From Chromobacterium sinusclupearum (lineage in GTDB: Bacteria; Pseudomonadota; Gammaproteobacteria; Burkholderiales; Chromobacteriaceae), in the NCBI RefSeq assembly GCF_002902845.1, contig NZ_PPTF01000051.1, forward strand, positions 20,789 to 84,788: a DNA stretch of 64,000 bases, read 5' to 3'. Shown here piece after piece: positions 8,348-18,333 of this stretch. The first letter of the stretch is position 1. The number at the start of each line of letters is the position of its first letter. A program made the position numbers and the translations under genes. The notes under the pieces were generated by a model, which ran no database searches, was not told the DNA's origin, and was given only the letters and a program-made list of their open reading frames with translations.

Positions 8348-11300
8348 CTACGCGCCCAACTCCTTCAACACCTCTTTCACCTTCACGATCCGCTGCGCCA
8401 CTTCCGGCAGCGCCTGCTCCACCCGCAGCTTGTCCTGCCCGGCCAGGCGATAGTTCTTCTTGCTCTGGATCAGCATGATGATTTTCACCGGGTCGATGGG
8501 CGGGTTCTTGATGAAGGCGATCTGCACCGCTACTTCGCTGGCGTCCAGCTTCTGCACCCCCAATTCCTTGGCCACCAGGCGCAGCCGGTGGCTTTCGATC
8601 AGCGTCTTCACGCTCTGCGGCGGCAGGCCGAAGCGGTCGATCAGCTCTTCGTGGATATCGTCGATTTCGCCCTCGGTTTCGCAGCTGGCCAGGCGTTTGT
8701 AGATCAGCAGCCGTTCGTGCACGTCCGGGCAATAGCCGTCCGGCAGCAGGGCCGGGCTGTGCAGATTGATCTCGGTGGTGACGCCCAAGGGCGCGTCCAG
8801 GTCCGGCGCGCGGCCTTTTTTCAGGTCGCGCACCGCCTGTTTCAGCATCTCGGTGAACAGGCTGAAACCCACTTCCTGCATCTCGCCGGATTGGCCTTCG
8901 CCCAGGATTTCGCCGGCGCCGCGGATTTCCAGGTCGTGCATGGCCAGATAGAAGCCGGCGCCGAGTTCGCCGGACAGCTGGATCGCTTCCAGGCGTTTTT
9001 GCGCGTCGCGGGTCATGCCGTCCGGCGTCAACAGATAGGCGTAGGCCTGGTGGTGCGAGCGGCCGACACGGCCGCGCAGCTGGTGCAGCTGCGCCAGGCC
9101 GAACTTGTCGGCGCGGTTGATCAGGATGGTGTTGGCGTTGGGGATGTCGATGCCGGTTTCGATGATGGTGGAGCACAAGAGCAGGTTGAAGCGCTGCTGC
9201 AGGAAGTCGCGCATCACCTGTTCCAGCTCGCGCTCGCGCAGCTGGCCGTGGGCCACGCCGATGCGCGCTTCCGGGATCAGCTCGGCCAGCTTTTCCCGCA
9301 TGTTTTCTATGGTGTCGACTTCGTTGTGCAGGAAGAACACCTGGCCGCCGCGTTTCAGCTCGCGCAGCACCGCCTCGCGGATCACGCCGTTACTCAAGGG
9401 GCTGACGAAGGTTTTCACCGCCAGGCGGCGGCTGGGGGCGGTGGTGATGGCGGAGAAGTCGCGAAGGCCTTCCAGCGCCATCGACAGCGTGCGCGGAATC
9501 GGCGTGGCGGTCAGCGTCAGCACGTCGACGTTGGCGCGCAGGCGTTTCAGCTGTTCCTTCTGCCGCACGCCGAAACGGTGCTCCTCGTCGATGATGACCA
9601 GGCCCAGGTTCTTGAACTGGATATCGGGCTGCACCAGCTTGTGGGTGCCGATGACGATGTCGACGCTGCCTTCGGCCAATCCCGCCAGCGCCTGCTTGGT
9701 TTCCTTGCCGCTCTTGAAGCGCGACAGCTCGGCGATGCGCACCGGCCAATCGGCGAAGCGGTCGGAGAAGTTCTGAAAATGCTGTTCCGCCAGCAGCGTG
9801 GTGGGCACCAGCACCGCCACCTGCTTGCCGCCCATCACCGCGACGAAGGCGGCGCGCAGCGCGACTTCCGTCTTGCCGAAGCCGACGTCGCCGCACACCA
9901 GCCGGTCCATGGGTTTGCCGGAGCACATGTCCTGGATCACCGCCTCGATGGCGCTGGCCTGGTCCACGGTTTCTTCAAAGCCGAAACCGGCTGCAAAGGC
10001 GGCGTAGTCGGCGTGGGACAGCTGGAAGCTGTGGCCCTCGCGCGCGGCGCGCTGGGCGTACAGATTGAGCAGCTCGGCGGCGGTGTCGCGGGCCTTTTCC
10101 GCCGCGCGTTTCTTGGCCTTTTCCCAGGCCGGGTTGCCCAGCTTGTGCAGCTGGATGTCGTCGGTGGCGCCGCCGGCGTAGCGCGAGATCAATTGCAGCT
10201 GCGACACCGGCACGTACAGCGTAGCGCCGTCGGCGTACTCCAGCTGCATCAGCTCGGTTTCGCCTTCGCCCAGGTCCATGGTCACCAGGCCTACATAGCG
10301 GCCGATGCCGTGCGCCTCGTGCACCACCGGGTCGCCGGCCTTGACCTCGGCCAGATCGCGCAGCATGGCGTCGGACGCCGCCCGCTGGTGTTTGCGGCGG
10401 GTGTGGCTGCGCGCGACGTGCTGATACAGCTCGCTTTCCGTCACCACGGCGATGCCAGGCTCGGCCAGCGCGAAGCCGGAATACAGCGGCGCCACGGTCA
10501 GCGCCAGCGGCATCTTGCCGGCGATGAAGTCGGCCCAGCTGTCCACCGGCGTCGGCTTGAGGCCGTTTTCAGCCAGGAAGGCCAGCATGGTTTCGCGGCG
10601 GCCCAGGCTTTCCGCCGCCAGCAGGATGCGTTTGTCGCTGGCGGCGATGAAGCTCTGCAGCTTGTGCAGCGGCGCCTCGGCGCGGCGGTCCACCGCCAGT
10701 TCCGGCAGCGCGGCGCCCCCGGTTTCGCCTTCGCCGGCCAGTTCGATGCGGGCATACGGCTTGAGCCGCGCCATCAGTTCGTCCGGCCGCAGGAAGATGT
10801 CGGCCGGCGGCAGCACCGGGCGCTCGGTATCGCCGCGGGCCATGTCGTAGCGGCTTTGCGCGTCGCGCCAGAAGGTTTCCGCCGCGGCCTGCACGTCGTG
10901 GTGCAGCACCACCAGCGCGTCCTCGCCGACGTAGTCGAACAAGGTGGCGGTTTCGTCGAAGAACAGCGGCAGGTAGTACTCGATGCCGGCCGGCCACAGC
11001 CCCTGCGAGACATCTTTGTAGACGCGGCTCTTGCTCGGGTCGCCTTCCATCTTTTCGCGGTAGCGCTGGCGGAAGGCGGTGACGCCGCTTTCGTCGGCCG
11101 GATATTCGCGCGCCGGCAGCAGGCGGATTTCCGGCACCGGGTACAGCGTGCGCTGGCTGTCGGGATCAAAGGTCTTCAGGCTGTCGATCTCGGCATCGAA
11201 CAGGTCGATCCGGTACGGCAGCGGCGAACCCATGGGATACAGATCGATCAGGCTGCCGCGCACCGAGAATTCGCCCGGCGCCATGACTTGCGTCACGTGC

Positions 11301-11743
11301 TGGTAGCCGGCGGTGACCAGATCGCCGCGCAGTTTTTCCACATCCAGCTGCTGGCCGGTTTTGAGGAAGAAAGTGCGGCCCAGCAGATAGCTGACCGGCG
11401 CCAGCCGGCTCAAGGTGGTGCTGACCGGCGCGATCACCACCTGGCATTCGCGCTGGCGGATCTGCCACAGCGTGGCCAGTCGCTCGCTGACCAGGTCGCC
11501 GTGCGGCGAGAAGTGGTCGTAGGGCAGCGTTTCCCAGTCCGGGAACAGGGCGATGGACAGGTCCGGCGCGAAGAACGGCAGTTCGGCCTTCAGCCGTTGC
11601 GCGGCCTGGGCGTCGGCGGTGAGGATCAACAGCGGTTGGCGCTGCGCGGCCAAGGCGGCGATGGCATGGCTATCCAGGCCGTCTGGCAGACGGCCGCAAC
11701 GGGTTTTCTGGCCGGCGGGCGGCAGGGTCGGGTGCATATCCAA
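8348..11743 (-). CDS. mfd: Transcription-repair coupling factor Mfd
   Basis: 1131 residues, close to the usual length. Mfd recognises RNA polymerase stalled at DNA lesions, pushes it off with its ATP-driven translocase and recruits UvrA. Visible in order: the UvrB-like N-terminal modules, the RNA-polymerase interaction region around residues 480-550 (GDPVVHEAHGIGRY), Walker A GDVGFGKT at 618-625, the DEEH box at 719-722, helicase motif QLRGRVGRS, and the C-terminal TRCF domain. It is followed on the minus strand by the MITE-like element. A very long open frame antisense to it is only a product of codon bias. Confidence 0.95.
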   Translation of the reverse strand: MDMHPTLPPAGQKTRCGRLPDGLDSHAIAALAAQRQPLLILTADAQAAQRLKAELPFFAPDLSIALFPDWETLPYDHFSPHGDLVSERLATLWQIRQRECQVVIAPVSTTLSRLAPVSYLLGRTFFLKTGQQLDVEKLRGDLVTAGYQHVTQVMAPGEFSVRGSLIDLYPMGSPLPYRIDLFDAEIDSLKTFDPDSQRTLYPVPEIRLLPAREYPADESGVTAFRQRYREKMEGDPSKSRVYKDVSQGLWPAGIEYYLPLFFDETATLFDYVGEDALVVLHHDVQAAAETFWRDAQSRYDMARGDTERPVLPPADIFLRPDELMARLKPYARIELAGEGETGGAALPELAVDRRAEAPLHKLQSFIAASDKRILLAAESLGRRETMLAFLAENGLKPTPVDSWADFIAGKMPLALTVAPLYSGFALAEPGIAVVTESELYQHVARSHTRRKHQRAASDAMLRDLAEVKAGDPVVHEAHGIGRYVGLVTMDLGEGETELMQLEYADGATLYVPVSQLQLISRYAGGATDDIQLHKLGNPAWEKAKKRAAEKARDTAAELLNLYAQRAAREGHSFQLSHADYAAFAAGFGFEETVDQASAIEAVIQDMCSGKPMDRLVCGDVGFGKTEVALRAAFVAVMGGKQVAVLVPTTLLAEQHFQNFSDRFADWPVRIAELSRFKSGKETKQALAGLAEGSVDIVIGTHKLVQPDIQFKNLGLVIIDEEHRFGVRQKEQLKRLRANVDVLTLTATPIPRTLSMALEGLRDFSAITTAPSRRLAVKTFVSPLSNGVIREAVLRELKRGGQVFFLHNEVDTIENMREKLAELIPEARIGVAHGQLRERELEQVMRDFLQQRFNLLLCSTIIETGIDIPNANTILINRADKFGLAQLHQLRGRVGRSHHQAYAYLLTPDGMTRDAQKRLEAIQLSGELGAGFYLAMHDLEIRGAGEILGEGQSGEMQEVGFSLFTEMLKQAVRDLKKGRAPDLDAPLGVTTEINLHSPALLPDGYCPDVHERLLIYKRLASCETEGEIDDIHEELIDRFGLPPQSVKTLIESHRLRLVAKELGVQKLDASEVAVQIAFIKNPPIDPVKIIMLIQSKKNYRLAGQDKLRVEQALPEVAQRIVKVKEVLKELGA

Positions 11744-12024
11744 CTTGATCTGCTTCTGTGCGGAGTTGTGCTTGTGGCGATTATAACAGCGCGCGCGGCG
11801 TTTCCCCGGCGGCGAACGCTAGCCGGCGCGGGCAATCCCGGCTATCGTATGCGTTTGGCTCAAATGTCATTTATCTCAATTAGAAGAAAAACAGCATGGG
11901 GCCAGGATTAGACATTCAAAAAAATAATGCATAACACCGCGACTCATGTCGAAATAAATGAAATTTGCATGATGCGGGCGTGGCCAAGATCCGGCAAACC
12001 GGACGACAGCTAAAGGATGGAAGC
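11744..12024. other. Divergent promoter region of mfd and the GGDEF-EAL gene
   Basis: About 280 bases, noticeably more AT-rich at 11860-11970 (AATTAGAAGAAAAAC, AAAAAAATAATGC). It must hold the promoters of both divergent genes, but no unambiguous -35/-10 pair could be chosen by eye. Confidence 0.4.
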
Positions 12025-15000
12025 GTGAGAACCACACTAAGGGTGGAGGAGGGGTTGGTTTTCCTGGGGTTTGTCGGAGGCGTGGCCTTGTGGCCGCGCA
12101 GTCCCCAGGCGGCACTGACACTTGCCAGTTTTTTGCCGCATGGCCTGTTTGCCTGGCAACAGCTCGCGCGCGGCGCGCGGCGCAGCTGGTGGTGGCCGTT
12201 GGCCGCCTTGTTACCGGCGCTGTGGCTGATGCCGTCGCTATGGGGCATGCTGCTGGCCGGCTCCTTGTATCTGATTCCGCCCGGCCTGCGTTTGGGGCGT
12301 TTGACGGCCTGGCGGCCGCGTCCGGCCACGCCGAATCAGCTGCGCGATCTGCTGCTGGCCTTGATCGTCTATCCGGCGCCGCTGGCGGCCTTGCCGCTGG
12401 GCGTCTACGTCTGGGGCGCCGGCGGCGGCCATGTTGTCTGGTCATGGGCGTGGCAAGGCTGGGCCGCCCTGGCTTCCGCGCTGTTCTTGTGCGTGCCCCT
12501 GGCGTGGCCGTCTCCGCATGCACCGTCCTGGACGGTGCGTCTGGAGCAGGCGCTGATTCTGGCCTTGGTGGCCATGGAGGCCGGCTTGCTGCAGTCCAGC
12601 GAGATCAATCTGAACATTCCCAACCAGTTGTTGTTTTTTCCCTTCATTCTGTGGGCGGCCTGCCGCACCGGCTTGGGCGGAGCCGCGCTGACTGCCGGCG
12701 CGGTAGCGGTGGGCTTGTCGCTGGCGTCAGCCGGTGCCGGCGCCGTCAGCCACGCCATCATCGGCCATGTCTCCACCGATCTGCTGCTGGCGCTGGCGCT
12801 GAACGTCTCCGGCCTGCTGGTGGCGATTCTGATGGATGGGCACCGCGCCGACGAGGCGGCCTTGAAGACGTTCCGCGCGCGCATCGACTCCCTGGTCAAC
12901 AACAGCCCGACCATGATGTCGCTGAAGGACATGGATGGCCGTTATCTGCTGGTCAACGCCGCCTATGCGCGGCGGGTGGGGGTCTCGCCGGGAGAGTTGC
13001 CGGGGCGGCGGCCGGAGGACGTGTTCGATCTGGACGATGCCCGGCAGATCCGCGAGCAGGACCAGCAGGTGCTGAACCTGCTGGCGCCGCGCCAGTTCGA
13101 GGAGCATTTCGTGCTCAACGGCGTGGAGACCTATCTTTTGGCCTCCAAGTTTCCCCTGTTCGACGCCGACGGACGCCCCGCCGGAGTGGGCAGCGTCGAT
13201 ACCGACATCACGCTGAGCAAGCGCGAGCAGCGCGCCAAACGCGAGGCCGAGGAGCGCTATCTGGCGCTGGTGGAGCAGTCGCTGGTCGGCATCTACATCA
13301 TGCAGGACGAGCGGCTGGTGTATGCCAATCCCAAGCTGGCCGAGATCATGGGCCATGCGCCGGAGGAAATGGTGGGCATGACCATGGCCCAGTTGTTGGT
13401 GCCGGGCGAAGCGGTGCGGCTGCGCCAGCAGCTGCTGCGCCGCTTCCGCGAGAATATCGCGGTGATGCACTATTCCACCCGCGGGCTGCGCAAGGACGGC
13501 GTGGTGGTGGACATGGAGGTGCACAGCCGTCTGTTCGAGCTGGATGGCCGCAAGGCGGTGATCGGCGTGGTGATGGACATTTCGGATCGGCTGCTGGCCG
13601 ATACCAATCTGCGGCTGGCGGCCAAGGTGTTCGAAAATTCGGCCGAGGGCATCCTGATTCTGGACGCCAGCGCCCGCATCATCGCCGTCAACGACGCCTT
13701 CACCCGCATCACCGGCTATACGGAAGACGAAGCGCTGGGCAAGCCCTCGCGCATCTTCCATCTGGGCGAGCGTGAGCGGGAGGCCATGCGCGAGGCCCTG
13801 GCCGGCAGCGGCCACTGGCAGGGCGAGATGCAGGACAGGCGCAAGAACGGTGAATGGTATCCGGCCGAACTTTCCATCTCCGCCTTGCGCGACGAAGACG
13901 ACGAACTGTGCAACTACGTGGCGGTGTTCTCCGACATCACCCAGCGCAAGGAGGCCGAGGCGCGGCTGCAGTTCCTGGCCAATCACGATCCGCTGACCCG
14001 GCTGCCCAACCGCAGCAGCCTCACCGTGCAACTGGACGAGGCGCTGGCGCGCATGGCCAGCCAGGGCGGCCAATTGGCGGTGATGTTCATCGATCTGGAC
14101 CGCTTCAAGCTGATCAACGACTCCTTCGGCCACCAGGCCGGCGACCTGCTGCTATGCGAGATCGCGCTGCGCCTGGCGCGCGTGGTGGGCGAGCGCGGCA
14201 TGCTGGCGCGGCTGGGCGGCGATGAATTCACCCTGTTGATGAGCGGTTTCGACAGCCACACCCAGCTGGGGGAGGTGGCCACCGATATCCTGACTGAACT
14301 CGGCCGGCCGCTGAGCCTGGAGGCGCATGAGGTGTTCATCACCGGCAGCATAGGCATCAGCGTATTCCCGCATGATGGGCAGGATGCGCAGACCTTGCTG
14401 AAAAACGCCGACGTGGCGATGTACCGCGCCAAGGATTCCGGCAAGAACACCTACCAGTTCTTCGACGCCGGCATGAACACCCAGACCTTCGAGCGTCTGC
14501 TGCTGGAAAACGGCCTGCGCATGGCGCTGGAGCGCGGCGAATTCGAACTGCATTACCAGCCGCAACTGGCCGCTGACAGCCGCGTGCTGCAGGGCGCGGA
14601 GGTGTTGCTGCGCTGGCGCCATCCGCAGCTGGGCCTGGTGCCGCCGGTGCGCTTCATCGCGCTGGCCGAGGAAACCGGGCTGATCAAGCCGATCGGCGAC
14701 TGGGTATTGGCCGAGGCCTGCCGCCAGCTGGCGGCCTGGGACCGCCAGGGCCTGGCGGTGCCGCGGCTAGCGGTGAACCTGTCGCCGCGCCAGTTCGGCC
14801 AGCCGTCGCTGCCGGCCAAGGTGGCCGGCGCCTTGCAGGCCGCGGGCCTGCCCGCCAGCCGGCTGGAGCTGGAAATCACCGAGAGCATGCTGATGCAGAA
14901 TCCGGACGAAGCCGTGCAGCTGTTGGCGCAACTGAAAGCGTTGGGCGTATGGCTGTCCATCGACGATTTCGGCACGGGTTATTCCTCTCTGTCCTATCTG

Positions 15001-15291
15001 AAGCGCTTCCCGCTCGACACGCTGAAGATAGACCAGTCCTTCGTCGACGGCCTGCCCGACGACGAGGACAATGCCGCCATCGCCGAAGCCATCCTGGCCA
15101 TGGCCAAGAAGCTGAAGTTCCACGTGGTGGCGGAAGGGGTGGAGAACGAGGCGCAGGCGGCCTTCTTGCAAGGCAAGGGCTGCCACACGCTGCAGGGCTA
15201 CCACTTCAGCCGGCCGCTGCCGGCGGCGGAGTTCGCCGCGTTGGTGGCTGGCTGGCCGCAACCGCTTGCGGCGGCGGGCATCCCGGCGTGA
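12025..15291 (+). CDS. Membrane PAS-GGDEF-EAL protein (cyclic di-GMP turnover)
   Basis: 1088 residues. Residues 1-280 contain about eight hydrophobic segments (MASE1-like sensor); then three PAS modules (about 290-410, 415-535, 545-660), a GGDEF domain with intact GGDEF at 731-735, and an EAL domain. The EAL signature reads EVL at 859-861; the other catalytic elements are present (NLSPRQF, EITES, IDDFGTGYSSL, DQSFV, AEGVE), so phosphodiesterase activity is likely. No RxxD inhibitory site precedes GGDEF. GTG at 12025 is chosen because AAAGGA stands seven bases upstream; an upstream TTG at 11965 has no ribosome site. Confidence 0.88.
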   Translation: MRTTLRVEEGLVFLGFVGGVALWPRSPQAALTLASFLPHGLFAWQQLARGARRSWWWPLAALLPALWLMPSLWGMLLAGSLYLIPPGLRLGRLTAWRPRPATPNQLRDLLLALIVYPAPLAALPLGVYVWGAGGGHVVWSWAWQGWAALASALFLCVPLAWPSPHAPSWTVRLEQALILALVAMEAGLLQSSEINLNIPNQLLFFPFILWAACRTGLGGAALTAGAVAVGLSLASAGAGAVSHAIIGHVSTDLLLALALNVSGLLVAILMDGHRADEAALKTFRARIDSLVNNSPTMMSLKDMDGRYLLVNAAYARRVGVSPGELPGRRPEDVFDLDDARQIREQDQQVLNLLAPRQFEEHFVLNGVETYLLASKFPLFDADGRPAGVGSVDTDITLSKREQRAKREAEERYLALVEQSLVGIYIMQDERLVYANPKLAEIMGHAPEEMVGMTMAQLLVPGEAVRLRQQLLRRFRENIAVMHYSTRGLRKDGVVVDMEVHSRLFELDGRKAVIGVVMDISDRLLADTNLRLAAKVFENSAEGILILDASARIIAVNDAFTRITGYTEDEALGKPSRIFHLGEREREAMREALAGSGHWQGEMQDRRKNGEWYPAELSISALRDEDDELCNYVAVFSDITQRKEAEARLQFLANHDPLTRLPNRSSLTVQLDEALARMASQGGQLAVMFIDLDRFKLINDSFGHQAGDLLLCEIALRLARVVGERGMLARLGGDEFTLLMSGFDSHTQLGEVATDILTELGRPLSLEAHEVFITGSIGISVFPHDGQDAQTLLKNADVAMYRAKDSGKNTYQFFDAGMNTQTFERLLLENGLRMALERGEFELHYQPQLAADSRVLQGAEVLLRWRHPQLGLVPPVRFIALAEETGLIKPIGDWVLAEACRQLAAWDRQGLAVPRLAVNLSPRQFGQPSLPAKVAGALQAAGLPASRLELEITESMLMQNPDEAVQLLAQLKALGVWLSIDDFGTGYSSLSYLKRFPLDTLKIDQSFVDGLPDDEDNAAIAEAILAMAKKLKFHVVAEGVENEAQAAFLQGKGCHTLQGYHFSRPLPAAEFAALVAGWPQPLAAAGIPA

Positions 15292-15354
15292 AGCTGGGCC
15301 GTGGGGCGGCTTGCGGCTACAATGGCGGGAATTGTGAATTAGAGAATCTCCGCC

Positions 15355-16104
15355 ATGAGCAACAAACGCCTGATACACGGCTTCCACGCCATCAACGCCC
15401 GACTGTGGCAGAACCCGAAGAGCCTGCTGGAAATCTGGCTGGCCGGCGGACGCCATGATGCCCGCGCCAAGGCGGTGCTGGACAAGGCCGGCGAGGAAAA
15501 GGTCAAGCTGCACATCGTGGACAAGGAACGGCTGGACAGCATGAGCGGCAACGCCCGCCATCAGGGCGTGGTGGCGATGATAGACGCCAGCATGAACTAC
15601 GTGGATCTGGACGATGTGCTGGAAAACCTGTCCGAGCCGCCGCTGCTGTTGATCCTGGACGGCGTGACCGATCCGCACAACCTGGGCGCTTGCCTGCGGG
15701 TAGCGGACGCGATGGGCGCGCACGCGGTGATCGCCCCCAAAGACCGCTCCGCCACGCTGAACGCCACGGTGTCCAAAGTGGCTTGCGGCGCGGCCGAGGT
15801 GGTGCCTTACATCACCGTCACCAACTTGGCGCGCACCCTGCGCGATCTGAAGGATGCCGGGGTGTGGATTGCCGGCACCACCATGGAAGCCGATACCGAC
15901 CTGTATCACTTCGAAGCATCCGGCCCGCTGGCCTGGGTGATGGGCGCCGAGGGCGAGGGCATGCGCCGCCTGACGCGCGAGCATTGCGACGTGCTGGTGT
16001 CCATTCCGATGTTCGGCACCGTCGAGAGCCTGAACGTGTCGGTATCGTCCGGCATGGTGCTGTCGGAAAGCCGCCGCCAGCGGGTGCTGAAGACGCAGGG
16101 TTGA
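15355..16104 (+). CDS. rlmB: 23S rRNA (guanosine-2251-2'-O)-methyltransferase RlmB
   Basis: 249 residues of the SpoU/TrmH family. An N-terminal RNA-binding domain (HGFHAINA) is followed by the trefoil-knot catalytic domain with the three family motifs: motif 1 around [10 protein letters not shown], motif 2 GAEGEGM, motif 3 SLNVSVSSG. It methylates the 2'-hydroxyl of G2251 in 23S rRNA using S-adenosylmethionine. It begins 63 bases after the preceding gene, and a terminator follows immediately. Confidence 0.93.
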   Translation: MSNKRLIHGFHAINARLWQNPKSLLEIWLAGGRHDARAKAVLDKAGEEKVKLHIVDKERLDSMSGNARHQGVVAMIDASMNYVDLDDVLENLSEPPLLLILDGVTDPHNLGACLRVADAMGAHAVIAPKDRSATLNATVSKVACGAAEVVPYITVTNLARTLRDLKDAGVWIAGTTMEADTDLYHFEASGPLAWVMGAEGEGMRRLTREHCDVLVSIPMFGTVESLNVSVSSGMVLSESRRQRVLKTQG

Positions 16105-16120
16105 GCTTTGGTTTAGTCAG

Positions 16121-16146
16121 AAAAAGGCCGCGCATGCGGCCTTTTT
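16121..16146. terminator. Bidirectional terminator after rlmB
   Basis: A perfect 11-bp stem (16121-16131 with 16136-16146), loop GCAT, with five A and five T at the ends so that it works in both directions. It ends exactly at the stop codon of the convergent LysR gene. Confidence 0.88.
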
Positions 16147-17042
16147 CATCCCTGTCCGCCCAGCCGTTCCCGCGTCAGCGCCAGCCAGGCGCGGGCGGCG
16201 TGGGACAGGTAGCCGCCGCGCTGCCAGATCAGGCCCAGGTGCCAGTACAGCTTGTTGTCGTACAGCGGGATCACGTCGTATTGCCCGCTGTCCAGCCGCG
16301 CCACGATGCTGCGCGGCAGCAGGGTGACGCCGAGATTGGCGCCCACCAGTTCGACGATGAAGTCCCAGTGCGCGCTGCGGCCGACGATATTGGGCGTTTT
16401 GCCCAGCTCGCGGAAGGCGTCGGTGACGCGGCGGCATAATGTGAAGTCTTCCGGATACAGCACCAATGGCTGGTCGGCGATGTCGGCCAGGCGCACCAGC
16501 GATTGGCCTTGCCAGCAGGAGCCGGCGGGCGCCACCAGGCACAGCGGGTCGCGCACCACCGAGTAGTGTTCGAACAGCTGGCTATCCACCGGCAGCACGG
16601 CCACGCCGATTTCCAGTTCGCCGCTCTTGATGCGGTTTTCGATGGCCAGCGCGCCGTCTTCCACCATTTTCAATTCGATCTGCGGATACAGTCGGCGGTA
16701 GTGGCTGACCACCGGGGCGAAGAAAGCCACGCCCACCATGGGCGGCAGGCCGACCACCAGCTCGCCGCGGCTGAGGCCGGACAGGTCGGTCAACTCGTTT
16801 TTCAGCTTATGCATCGCCGACAGCACATCCAGCCCGCGCTCGTAAGTGACGCGGCCGGCGTCGGTCAGCCGGAAGCTGCGGCCCTCGCGCAGGATCAGCG
16901 GCATGCCGAGTTCCTCCTCCAGCTGTTTCACCATCTTGCTGATGGTGGGCTGGGTGACGAACAGCGCGTCGGCGGCGCGGGTGAAGCTTTGGCATTTCAC
17001 CAGTTCGACAAAATAGCGCAAGGCGCGGATGTCCATTTGCAT
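16146..17042 (-). CDS. LysR-family regulator beside lrgAB (CidR-like)
   Basis: 298 residues: winged helix-turn-helix at 1-60 (SFTRAADALFVTQPTISKMVKQLE) and a typical effector-binding domain. It is divergent from an lrgA-lrgB-type pair with a 98-base gap containing a good T-N11-A operator. LysR proteins in this position (CidR, AlsR-like) activate the holin-like operon in response to acetate or overflow metabolism; that function is transferred from Gram-positive relatives and remains an inference here. Confidence 0.85.
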   Translation of the reverse strand: MQMDIRALRYFVELVKCQSFTRAADALFVTQPTISKMVKQLEEELGMPLILREGRSFRLTDAGRVTYERGLDVLSAMHKLKNELTDLSGLSRGELVVGLPPMVGVAFFAPVVSHYRRLYPQIELKMVEDGALAIENRIKSGELEIGVAVLPVDSQLFEHYSVVRDPLCLVAPAGSCWQGQSLVRLADIADQPLVLYPEDFTLCRRVTDAFRELGKTPNIVGRSAHWDFIVELVGANLGVTLLPRSIVARLDSGQYDVIPLYDNKLYWHLGLIWQRGGYLSHAARAWLALTRERLGGQG

Positions 17043-17072
17043 TCCTGATTGGAATCGTAACGATAATTTTAA

Positions 17073-17106
17073 TTCATTTTTAGAATGAAATACGGCTGGC
17101 TATACT
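17073..17106 (+). promoter_or_regulatory. Candidate LysR operator and -10 box for lrgA
   Basis: TTCATT and AATGAA (17073-17078 and 17084-17089) form a 6-bp inverted repeat containing a T-N11-A LysR box. TATACT at 17101-17106 is a good -10 element just downstream. The -35 position is poor, as expected for an activator-dependent promoter. Confidence 0.45.
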
Positions 17107-17140
17107 AGCTCCAACTCCGTAAGTCGATGGAAGCCGAATC

Positions 17141-17584
17141 ATGGCACGCCGCCTGTTTTACCGCCTGATGCCGCTGTTGCAAACCTGTAGCCAGGTTGCG
17201 CTGCTGAGCCTGGTGTGGCTGGCAGCCAGTCAGCTGAGCCACCGTTTTCTGCCGGCCATGCCGGCCGGCGTGCTGGGCATGCTGCTGGTGCTGCTGGGTT
17301 TCTGGTCCGGCCTGCTCCCGGTGAGCTGGTTCCGGCACGGCGCGCGTTGGCTGTTGGCGGAGATGCTGCTGTTCTTTATCCCGGCGGTGGTGGCGGTGGT
17401 GCAGTATCCGGAAGTGATTGTATCCGCCGGTGTCCGCCTGTTGTTGGTGATTGTGGCCTCTACCGCCTTGGTGATGGTGGTGACCGCTCTGGTGGTGGAT
17501 CGCTGCTACCGCTTGGAAATCCGGATGCGCCGTCGCGCCAGCAACCGCAAGGCGCAGATGAGGGTTGAAGCCCATGGAGCATGA
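17141..17584 (+). CDS. LrgA/CidA-family holin-like membrane protein
   Basis: 147 residues with four hydrophobic segments and the family core (MPAGVLGMLLVLLGFW, then AEMLLFFIPAVVAVVQYPE). LrgA/CidA proteins are small, holin-like inner-membrane proteins that act with the LrgB/CidB partner and in several bacteria affect murein hydrolase activity, cell lysis, or pyruvate transport. The basic, cytoplasmic C-terminus (RRRASNRK) is longer than usual. Its stop overlaps the start of the next gene by 11 bases, so the two are co-translated. Confidence 0.85.
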   Translation: MARRLFYRLMPLLQTCSQVALLSLVWLAASQLSHRFLPAMPAGVLGMLLVLLGFWSGLLPVSWFRHGARWLLAEMLLFFIPAVVAVVQYPEVIVSAGVRLLLVIVASTALVMVVTALVVDRCYRLEIRMRRRASNRKAQMRVEAHGA

Positions 17585-18257
17585 AATTGCCTTGATCTCC
17601 TTTGTACTCACCGTGGTGTTGTACTGGATGGTCAAAAAGTATTACCTGAAGACCCGCAGCTGGTGGAGCACGCCGATTCTGGCGGTGCCGCTGCTGGTCA
17701 TCGGCCTGGTGGTGTTGGCGCGTGTGCCGTATCACACCTACTTTGCCGATACCCGCTGGCTGACCTGGCTGTTGGGGCCGGCGACGGTGGCGTTTGCGAT
17801 ACCGATTTACGAGCAGCGCGCGCTGATCCGCAAGCATTGGCTGTCCCTGAGCTGCGGCGTGCTGGTGGCGATACCGGTCGCCGTGGGCAGTTCGGTGATG
17901 CTGGCGCGCTGGTTGGATTTGTCCGAAGCCATGCAGAAGAGCTTGGCGCCGCGTTCGATCAGCACGCCGTTCGCCTTGGCGGCGGCGCATACGCTGGGCG
18001 GTTCGGCCGATCTGACCGCCTTGTTCGTGGTGGTGACCGGGGTGTGCGGGATGATGCTGGGCCAGCTGATGTTGACGATGCTGCCGATTCGTTCCGCCTT
18101 GGCGCGGGGCGCGCTGTTCGGCGCCGCGGCCCACGCGGCCGGCACGGCCAAAGCGAATGAGATCGGCGCCGAGGAAGGCGTGGTGGCCAGCCTGACGATG
18201 ATGCTGGCCGGGGTGGCGACGGTGTTTGCCGCGCCGCTGATTGGATACTGGATGTAA
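17574..18257 (+). CDS. LrgB/CidB-family membrane protein
   Basis: 227 residues with about seven hydrophobic segments. It carries the family motifs AIPIYEQR, KSLAPRSISTPFAL and the C-terminal HAAGTAKA (a conserved H-G-x-A-x-A-type motif in the family). It is the partner of the upstream LrgA-like protein. The ATG at 17574 is preferred to the TTG at 17565 because AGGG lies at good distance. A terminator follows after 80 bases. Confidence 0.87.
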   Translation: MEHEIALISFVLTVVLYWMVKKYYLKTRSWWSTPILAVPLLVIGLVVLARVPYHTYFADTRWLTWLLGPATVAFAIPIYEQRALIRKHWLSLSCGVLVAIPVAVGSSVMLARWLDLSEAMQKSLAPRSISTPFALAAAHTLGGSADLTALFVVVTGVCGMMLGQLMLTMLPIRSALARGALFGAAAHAAGTAKANEIGAEEGVVASLTMMLAGVATVFAAPLIGYWM

Positions 18258-18333
18258 CGAGTTTGTGTTGTGACCTGGCTGCCGGTGGGGTGGTAGCCAG
18301 TGGGTTTCTCCTCTTCCCCAAAACGAGCGTTGA

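Noticed and set aside
8141..11911. A 1256-residue open frame on the plus strand opposite mfd
   Set aside because: It is antisense to a certain gene, rich in His/Gln/Arg/Val with no family resemblance, and explained by high third-position GC.
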